From Halobaculum limi (GTDB lineage Archaea > Halobacteriota > Halobacteria > Halobacteriales > Haloferacaceae), in the NCBI RefSeq assembly GCF_029490015.1, contig NZ_CP120468.1:1364001-1428000 (forward strand): DNA of 64,000 nucleotides, read 5' to 3'. Shown in pieces: positions 58,674 through 64,000 of this stretch; the first letter of the stretch is position 1; every line of letters begins with the position of its first letter. Position numbers and translations under genes: made by a program. The notes under the pieces are model-generated. The model worked only from the letters and a program-made list of their open reading frames with translations, searched no databases and was not told where the DNA came from.

Positions 58674-59699
58674 GTGACGAACTATCCAGAAGACATCGCG
58701 GGCGTCGGCGACGAACGCCTCGTCGGACAGACCGCACTCGTGACCGGGTCGACCAGCGGCATCGGGCGAGAGACGGCGCTGTCGCTCGGCCGACTCGGCG
58801 CACACGTCATCGTCCACGGCCGCGACGAGGCGGCCGGACGCGAGGTTGTCGACGCCATCGACGCCGGCGTCAACGAGGGAACCGCGCGGTTCGTCTCCGC
58901 TGACTTCGCCGACCCCGACGACGTGACTGCGCTGGCCGACGCGACCCGGAAGGCGGTCGGCGACGACGGTCTCGACCTCCTGATCAACAACGCGGGCGGC
59001 TACTTCCGCAACGGGGAACTGACCGACCTCGGCGTCGAGTACACCTTCCACGTCAACCACCTCTCGCCGTACCAACTCACCGCCGAGTTGCTCGACGACC
59101 TCGCAGACAACGCGCGGATCATCACGACGGCCTCCGAGGCACACCGCGGCGATCAGATCGACTTCGCGGAACTCCGCTCGGTGGACGACTTCTCCTCGTG
59201 GCGAGCGTACCAGCGGTCGAAACTGGCGAACGTCCAGTTCGCTGCCGAACTCGCGCGACGCCTCTCCGACGACGACCGTTCGATCACGTCCAACAGTTTC
59301 CACCCCGGCGCGATTCCTGGGTCCGGCTTCTTCCGAAATCTGCCGGGTCCCTTGTCGGGCGCGGCGGGACTCCTCGGCAACCTCCCGTTCGTGACGACGC
59401 CCGCGGACGGTGCGGCGACCGCGATGTATCTCGCAGTCAGCGACGAGGGCGGCGACGTCTCGGGGCGCTACTTCGCCGACCGGCGCGAGAAGAAACCGAG
59501 CATACAGGCGCAGGACCCGGCCGCGCAGCGCCGCCTGTGGGAGGAGAGTGCAGTGATGCTCGACATCGACGAACCGCTGGCGGCGATAGACGCCGACGCG
59601 GCGGGACCGAGCGAGGTGACGGACGAGGAGTCGGACGAACACGGAGACGAAGACGCCGCCGGAGACGCGACGGCAGACACGGCCGCAGACGACGACTAA
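58674..59699 (+). CDS. SDR-family oxidoreductase
   Basis: 341 residues, GTG start at 58674. LVGQTALVTGSTSGIGRETA (Rossmann TGxxxGIG), ADFADPDDVTALADATRK, LLINNAGGYFRNGE (NNAG), SSWRAYQRSKLANVQFAAEL (YxxxK), HPGAIPGSGFFRNLP. Resembles retinol dehydrogenase-like SDRs. The last 50 residues are an acidic tail. Cofactor and substrate unknown. Confidence 0.88.
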   Translation: MTNYPEDIAGVGDERLVGQTALVTGSTSGIGRETALSLGRLGAHVIVHGRDEAAGREVVDAIDAGVNEGTARFVSADFADPDDVTALADATRKAVGDDGLDLLINNAGGYFRNGELTDLGVEYTFHVNHLSPYQLTAELLDDLADNARIITTASEAHRGDQIDFAELRSVDDFSSWRAYQRSKLANVQFAAELARRLSDDDRSITSNSFHPGAIPGSGFFRNLPGPLSGAAGLLGNLPFVTTPADGAATAMYLAVSDEGGDVSGRYFADRREKKPSIQAQDPAAQRRLWEESAVMLDIDEPLAAIDADAAGPSEVTDEESDEHGDEDAAGDATADTAADDD

Positions 59700-59805
59700 C
59701 GACGGACGACGACTGACGATTGACGACCGGCCACCAACGACGGCGACGCTGAAGACGCTGGCCCCGACCGCAAGACACTTTGAACGCTCTGCCGCCCGAA
59801 CGAGT

Positions 59806-60741
59806 ATGGATCTCACCGGAGCCACCGTCCTCGTGACGGGCGGGGGCGGCCTCATCGGTTCCCACCTCGCGGGGCACCTCCAAGACCACTACGACGCGAC
59901 GGTTCGCGTCGTCGACGACTTCTCGAAGGGCGACCGCGATCGGGTCCCCGACGGCGTCGACGTCGTGACTGCAGACCTCACCGACGAGGCGGCGACTGCC
60001 GATGCGGTCACCGCGGACCTCGACGCTGTCTTCCACCTCGCGGCGTACACGGACACGAACTTCGACGACGACCGGACGCTGTTCGAGGAGAACACCGAGA
60101 TGACGTACAACGTCCTCGAAGCGATGGAAGACGCCGGCGTCACGAATCTCGCCTTTACCTCTTCCTCGACCGTCTACGGCGAGGCCCCTCGCCCGACGCC
60201 GGAGGACTACGCGCCGCTGGAACCGATCAGCATCTACGGCTCCTCGAAACTCGCGGACGAAGCGATCGTCTCGACGTACGCGAAGAGTTACGGCTTCACC
60301 GCGTGGGTGTACCGCTTCGCCAACATCGTCGGGCCGTACCAGCGCGGCAACGTCGTCCCCGACTTCATCCAGAAACTGCAGGCCGACCCCGAGGAACTGG
60401 AGATACTCGGCGACGGCCGCCAGGAGAAGTCGTACCTCCACGTCACCGACTGCGTCGACGCGATGTGTCACGTCGTCGAACACGGCGACCGCGACCTCAA
60501 CACCTACAATTTGGGATCACGGACGACCACCTCGGTGAACCGCATCGCCGACATCGTCAGCGAAGAGATGGGACTGGACCCCGAGTACGCCTACACCGGC
60601 GGCGACCGTGGGTGGACCGGCGACGTGCCGAAGATGCGCCTCTCCGTCGAGAAACTCTCGGCGCTCGGGTGGGAACCGCCCACATCCAGCGACGACGCCG
60701 TCCGCCGCGCGACGCGCGACCTCCTCGACGAACTGGCCTGA
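59806..60741 (+). CDS. NAD-dependent nucleotide-sugar epimerase/dehydratase
   Basis: 311 residues, extended SDR. VLVTGGGGLIGSHLAGHLQD (GxxGxxG), VFHLAAYTDTNFDDDRT, AFTSSSTVYGEAPRPTPEDY, SIYGSSKLADEAIVSTYAK (YxxxK), YRFANIVGPYQRGNVVPDF. UDP-glucose 4-epimerase-like; likely to supply sugars for S-layer or archaellin glycosylation (inference). Confidence 0.9.
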   Translation: MDLTGATVLVTGGGGLIGSHLAGHLQDHYDATVRVVDDFSKGDRDRVPDGVDVVTADLTDEAATADAVTADLDAVFHLAAYTDTNFDDDRTLFEENTEMTYNVLEAMEDAGVTNLAFTSSSTVYGEAPRPTPEDYAPLEPISIYGSSKLADEAIVSTYAKSYGFTAWVYRFANIVGPYQRGNVVPDFIQKLQADPEELEILGDGRQEKSYLHVTDCVDAMCHVVEHGDRDLNTYNLGSRTTTSVNRIADIVSEEMGLDPEYAYTGGDRGWTGDVPKMRLSVEKLSALGWEPPTSSDDAVRRATRDLLDELA

Positions 60742-60884
60742 CACACCACCGGTCGCCGACTCGTGTTCTCCACCGTCGAACTACCAGTAGCCACTGCTGT
60801 TCGGTTCGGCCTACGGCACAATCCGCACGACTAGATATGTCGGCTGCCTGCCTGCTCAGAAGTTTTTACTCGGTAGTGAAAAAC

Positions 60885-60891
60885 TATTTAT
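60885..60891 (+). promoter_or_regulatory. TATA box of the 32-residue microprotein
   Basis: tatttat in a 50-base AT-rich stretch, centred about 27 bases before ATG 60915. An A-run (gaaaaac) directly upstream fits a BRE-like element. Strong promoter with no other downstream gene in this direction until 62840. Confidence 0.65.
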
Positions 60892-60914
60892 CCTCACACG
60901 TCATATGATTGAGT

Positions 60915-61013
60915 ATGACCTCATTCCGTCAAGCAACTTACGTCGAAGTCTCGGACGCGATTCACGCCGTCAACCAGCGCGCCGTTCCGATGGGCCGCCC
61001 TGCGGGCGAGTAA
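60915..61013 (+). CDS. 32-residue microprotein
   Basis: ATG 60915 to TAA 61013. Reads MTSFRQATYVEVSDAIHAVN then QRAVPMGRPAGE: short helical middle, no Cys, no membrane span. Not acidic overall. The strongest evidence is the promoter at exactly the leaderless distance; the codons have high third-position GC. An alternative ATG at 60905 is in another frame and too close to the TATA box. Function unknown. Confidence 0.6.
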   Translation: MTSFRQATYVEVSDAIHAVNQRAVPMGRPAGE

Positions 61014-61070
61014 CGTCGCCGCCCCGCTCCGATCACTCCGAGTTTCACTTCTCAGGGCGTTTTCACACCG

Positions 61071-61427
61071 TCACTCGTCTGCAGGAACGACGACCATCAT
61101 CGTCGCTGCAGCGTCGGTATCTCCGGTCGCGAGCGACGCCGTCACCTCGTACTCGCCGGCCGGTGGCGACTCCCACGTCCCCTCGTAGGTGGCGGACTCG
61201 CCCGCCGCGAGCGTCTCCGACCCGAGCGCCATCGTGAACATCCGCCCGTCGCTCCAGCGCCAGACTACCTCGCCGTGCGCTGCGTCGCGGGCGACGAACT
61301 CCGCTCGTTGGCCGTCGCTGAACGAGAGGTCGACCGCGTCGGTGCCGGCGTTCTCGACCGTCAGCGACAGTGAGAGTCCGTCGTCGGTCGGTGCGACTGT
61401 GAGCGTCGCGTCGAGTGAACTGGACAT
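61071..61427 (-). CDS. BsuPI-like (intracellular proteinase inhibitor) domain protein
   Basis: 118 residues from ATG 61427. All-beta: SLDATLTVAPTDDGLSLSLT, VENAGTDAVDLSFSDGQRAE, VVWRWSDGRMFTMALGSETL, AAGESATYEGTWESPPAGEY. This is the BsuPI/intracellular-proteinase-inhibitor-type Ig domain (motif WRWSxGxxFT). No signal peptide. It lies immediately downstream of the subtilisin gene in the same direction (71 bases), suggesting control of the protease inside the cell (inference). Confidence 0.78.
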   Translation of the reverse strand: MSSSLDATLTVAPTDDGLSLSLTVENAGTDAVDLSFSDGQRAEFVARDAAHGEVVWRWSDGRMFTMALGSETLAAGESATYEGTWESPPAGEYEVTASLATGDTDAAATMMVVVPADE

Positions 61428-61498
61428 ACCGGTGTGACCGGGCCACACGCGAAGAAAGTGGGGGCCGGTCGGCGAAGTGTTCGACGTGTGAGTCGCCG

Positions 61499-62638
61499 TC
61501 AGTTGTCGCTGGAGTCGTACCCGAGCGCCGCCGCGGTGTCGAGGAGGCCCGCGCCCTGTTCGTTCGACGCGAGGCCGAGATCCTCGGCGGTCGACGTCAG
61601 CCGCGACCGTGCCTCGGCGTTCGTGTAGCCGTTGGCCATCAACTGGCCGGCGGCACCAGCGACGTGGGGCGTCGCCATCGACGTCCCCGAAAAGGTGTCG
61701 TAGCCGCCAGGGACCGTCGAGTAGATGCTCGATCCGGGCGCGATGATCTCGACTTCCGGTCCCGTCGAGGAGAACCCGGACAGCGAGTCGTCGCTGGCGG
61801 ACGAGGAGACGGCCATACACTCGGGGTACGCGGCCGGGTAGCCCACGCAGTCGGTACACGGCCCGGAGTTGCCAGCGGCCGCGACGAGGAGCACGCCCTT
61901 GTTCTGGGCGTAGCTACAGGCGTCTTTCAGCGCCGCCGACCCCGAGGACGCACCGAGGCTCATCGACCCGACGTCCCAGCCCTGGTCGGCGACGTACTCG
62001 ACGCCGGCGGCGATGTCGGAGAACGACCCCGACCCGCGCTTGTCGAGCACTTTCACCGCGTGCAGCGTCGCCTCCGTCGAGACGCCGCGCACGCCCTGAC
62101 TGTTGTCGTCGGCTCCGGCGATGCCGGCACAGTGGGTGCCGTGGTCGTTGTCGTCGTCCCAGTCTTCGGCGTACCGGCCGCGGGATTTGACGAACGCCGT
62201 GCCCGATCCGAGGTTCGCCTGCAGGTCCGGGTGGTCGGAGTCGATGCCGGTGTCGAGGATGGCGACGTCCGCGCCCGCGCCGGTCGACCCGTTCGCGTGG
62301 GCCACCTCCGAGTCGGTCCGGTCGATGCCCCACGTCAGTTGCTGCGCGAGGGCGTGCATCTCGCCGTTCTCCTCGACGTAGCGCACGTCCGGACGCTGCT
62401 GGAGGCCCTGGATGGCGTTCTCGTTGACCCGCATCGTGAGGGCGTCGAAGTTGAACTCCCGCACCACGTCGCTGGCGGCCGACAGCGCCGCCCGACGACC
62501 GCTCTCGTCGCTGTAGCCGACGTTGACCTCGATAGTCCCCGGCGACCCGGACGCCATTCCCGCGAGGCCGGTCGTCGCGACCGCCGCGCCGGTCGCCTTC
62601 AGTACGTCACGCCGTGTCTTCCCGTCACGATATACCAT
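61499..62638 (-). CDS. Tat-exported subtilisin-family serine protease (halolysin-like)
   Basis: 379 residues from ATG 62638. Tat signal KTRRDVLKATGAAVATTGLA, an inhibitor-type pro-region (about 40-100: RAALSAASDVVREFNFDALT), then the S8 domain with Asp in VAILDTGIDSDHPDL, His in DHGTHCAGIAG, oxyanion Asn in VAAAGNSGPC, Ser in GTSMATPHVAGAA. It lacks the C-terminal extension of classical halolysins. Extracellular proteolysis. Upstream DNA is AT-rich with a minus-strand TATA (attttat) at about -32. Confidence 0.95.
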   Translation of the reverse strand: MVYRDGKTRRDVLKATGAAVATTGLAGMASGSPGTIEVNVGYSDESGRRAALSAASDVVREFNFDALTMRVNENAIQGLQQRPDVRYVEENGEMHALAQQLTWGIDRTDSEVAHANGSTGAGADVAILDTGIDSDHPDLQANLGSGTAFVKSRGRYAEDWDDDNDHGTHCAGIAGADDNSQGVRGVSTEATLHAVKVLDKRGSGSFSDIAAGVEYVADQGWDVGSMSLGASSGSAALKDACSYAQNKGVLLVAAAGNSGPCTDCVGYPAAYPECMAVSSSASDDSLSGFSSTGPEVEIIAPGSSIYSTVPGGYDTFSGTSMATPHVAGAAGQLMANGYTNAEARSRLTSTAEDLGLASNEQGAGLLDTAAALGYDSSDN

Positions 62639-62809
62639 GACGAACGTGAAAATATGACACACCAATAAAATTCTATCGAAGATAGATTCAAATAACTACA
62701 TATTCAGTTGATTCAACGGCCTCCAGACAGATGTCACGGTGGAGTTTCCGAGGCTCTGCGTGCCACTCGGTGCGCGGTGTCTGGTGGCGACCCACCCGGA
62801 GTGGACACG

Positions 62810-62817
62810 GCTTTACC
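62810..62817 (+). promoter_or_regulatory. TATA box of the DUF2797-like gene
   Basis: gctttacc, centred 27 bases before GTG 62840. Chooses the GTG over longer in-frame upstream starts. Confidence 0.5.
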
Positions 62818-62839
62818 CACCGAGCGGCTACCCCTCGTT

Positions 62840-63685
62840 GTGCAGGTCGTGGGCTACGAAACGCCGGCGGGCGCGTTGTTCGTCAGCGACGCCGACCCCG
62901 CGACCGATGCCCCGCCCGGGACGCCAACCGGCGACGTCGACCGAATCGCCCTCGACCCCGGAACCGACCTCTCGTGGCGCCTCGGCGAGCGACGCTGTGC
63001 CGGGACGGTCCACGAGGGCGGCCACGTCGTCTGCGACGCCGACGACGCGCCCTACTGCGACGACCACCGCTCGACGTGGGTGTGTGCGCGGTGTACTGGG
63101 ACGTGTCTGAAAGACGAGATGGACTGCTTCGACGACCACGCCATCTACCTCGCGGCGTTCGCGCCGGACACGTTCAAGGTGGGCGTCACCAGAGAGTGGC
63201 GATTGGAGACGCGCCTGCGCGAACAGGGCGCCGACCGCGCGGTCCACCTCCGCACCGTCGACGACGGCCGCATCGCCCGTGAGATCGAGTCGGGGATCGC
63301 CGCGAACGGCCTCGACCGACACAGCGACGAGCCCACCGCGGTCGCCCGTCCCGACACCGATGGAATCCCCGACCGCGTACGGGTGCCGACGAAGGTCGCG
63401 GGCCTCGCAGCCACCGTCGACGAAGCCGCGTGGGACCGCCTCCTCGACGGCGTCGACTACGAGGCCTCCTTCTCGTTCGACTACGACCTCGACCTCAGCG
63501 AACGCCCGGTGGCCGAGACGCTCGCCTCGGGGACCGTCGTCGGGACGAAAGGGCGGATCCTCACGGTGGAGAACGCGGGGACGACGTACGCGGTCGATAT
63601 GCGTGACCTCGTCGGCTACGAACTCCTCGACGGCGACGACGGCGAGGGGCGCGACCTCCAGTCGAGTCTCGGTGCGTTCGGCTGA
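62840..63685 (+). CDS. DUF2797-like zinc-binding protein, 281 aa
   Basis: GTG start. N-domain beta-rich (VVGYETPAGALFVSDADPAT), then Cys-rich ERRCAGTVHEGGHVVCDADD, YCDDHRSTWVCARCTGTCLK, DEMDCFDDHAIYLAAFAPDT, and an FKVGVTREWRLETRLREQGA (GIY-YIG-like strand). Recalled as family DUF2797; nucleic-acid role possible. Function unknown. Confidence 0.78.
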   Translation: MQVVGYETPAGALFVSDADPATDAPPGTPTGDVDRIALDPGTDLSWRLGERRCAGTVHEGGHVVCDADDAPYCDDHRSTWVCARCTGTCLKDEMDCFDDHAIYLAAFAPDTFKVGVTREWRLETRLREQGADRAVHLRTVDDGRIAREIESGIAANGLDRHSDEPTAVARPDTDGIPDRVRVPTKVAGLAATVDEAAWDRLLDGVDYEASFSFDYDLDLSERPVAETLASGTVVGTKGRILTVENAGTTYAVDMRDLVGYELLDGDDGEGRDLQSSLGAFG

Positions 63686-63770
63686 CCCGTCTGTCGCTTC
63701 ACCGGATCCAATCGTGATACTCACGACCGGGAGTTGATACGTTGCGACTGTGTTTGCATCGGCAGATACG

Positions 63771-64000
63771 ATGGTACAGTTCATACGCCGGAGTTTCGCC
63801 GTGAAACTCGTGATCGGGTTCGTGGTGACGGCCGGCGCAGTCGTCGCGTACGGCCTCCTCACGCGCAACGTCGTCGGGACGATACTGATGTCGACCGCCG
63901 GGCAGGTGGTGCTCGGCGCGTACCTCGGCACGAATATCGTCGTCTCGATGCGAACGCTCGAGACACAGACGGAAGCGATCGCGGACGGCGACTTGGACGT
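63771..64000 (+). CDS. Methyl-accepting chemotaxis/transducer protein, 5' part
   Basis: Partial, cut by the window end after 76 codons. MVQFIRRSFAVKLVIGFVVT begins the first membrane helix; a second follows (TILMSTAGQVVLGAYLGTNI), then the start of a HAMP domain (LETQTEAIADGDLDV). This is the architecture of haloarchaeal transducers with a short or absent periplasmic loop. The signalling domain is outside the window. Confidence 0.72.
   Translation, partial: MVQFIRRSFAVKLVIGFVVTAGAVVAYGLLTRNVVGTILMSTAGQVVLGAYLGTNIVVSMRTLETQTEAIADGDLD

Overview
The window is a stretch of haloarchaeal (class Halobacteria) chromosome. Support comes from the high GC content, strongly acidic proteins, Tat-type signal peptides on exported proteins, TATA boxes about 27 bases upstream of start codons (leaderless mRNAs), an intron-containing tRNA-Trp, and archaeal markers: MBF1, TFS, aIF-1A, SBDS, RNase P component 4, Trm56, GTP cyclohydrolase III, a HalX response regulator and an archaellin. 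Genus and species cannot be fixed from the sequence alone. No rRNA, CRISPR array, complete insertion sequence or provirus is visible.

Layout. 1-8.1 kb: start of a Tat-exported protein, HflX GTPase 1, small hypotheticals, the overlapping trio hisC / AK6-type kinase / CDP-alcohol phosphatidyltransferase, MBF1, triosephosphate isomerase and a fumarylacetoacetate hydrolase-family protein. 8.2-19.1 kb: a lone archaellin, then an alpha-glucan island (4-alpha-glucanotransferase, GT4 glycosyltransferase, a repeat protein, a GH13 amylase and a 1518-residue tandem GH15 protein), all apparently cytoplasmic. 19.2-24.6 kb: Nudix, UPF0173-like beta-lactamase fold, OsmC, a 50-residue gene, a HAD phosphatase, GTP cyclohydrolase III, a metal-site-degenerate ADP-ribosylglycohydrolase and aIF-1A. 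24.9-26.3 kb: an HTH regulator, then about 800 bases of decayed DNA next to tRNA-Trp. The tRNA-Trp intron carries a legible box C/D guide RNA aimed at C34 and U39 of the same tRNA.

26.3-38.7 kb: two haloarchaeal conserved DUF proteins, IMP dehydrogenase, a HalX response regulator, an Lrp regulator overlapping an aminotransferase, small membrane proteins, an MFS transporter, a thiol peroxidase-like protein and squalene synthase. 38.8-49.6 kb: acyl-CoA dehydrogenase, MscS channel with a YhbY-type RNA-binding protein, RNase P component 4, bifunctional NAD(P)HX repair enzyme with moaC, SBDS, FUN14, HflX 2 (possible AUU start), inositol monophosphatase family, thioredoxin, the riboflavin/F420 reductase ArfC and an S10-like protein. 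49.8-64 kb: Nudix, a nuclease-like DUF protein, an amidinotransferase-fold enzyme, enoyl-CoA hydratase, an APC permease with a TrkA-like partner, TFS, Trm56, SDR, a sugar-nucleotide epimerase, a 32-residue microprotein with a strong promoter, a protease-inhibitor-like protein beside a Tat-exported subtilisin, a DUF2797-like protein and the start of a chemotaxis transducer.

Most of the window is ordinary core genome. The parts most worth a second look are the self-modifying tRNA-Trp intron, the scar beside that tRNA, the degenerate ADP-ribosylglycohydrolase, the subtilisin / inhibitor / microprotein neighbourhood, the tandem GH15 and repeat protein of the glucan island, the HflX 2 start, the nuclease-like Cys4 protein, and several tiny leaderless genes. 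I did not find a clear-cut new multi-gene defence or biosynthetic system.
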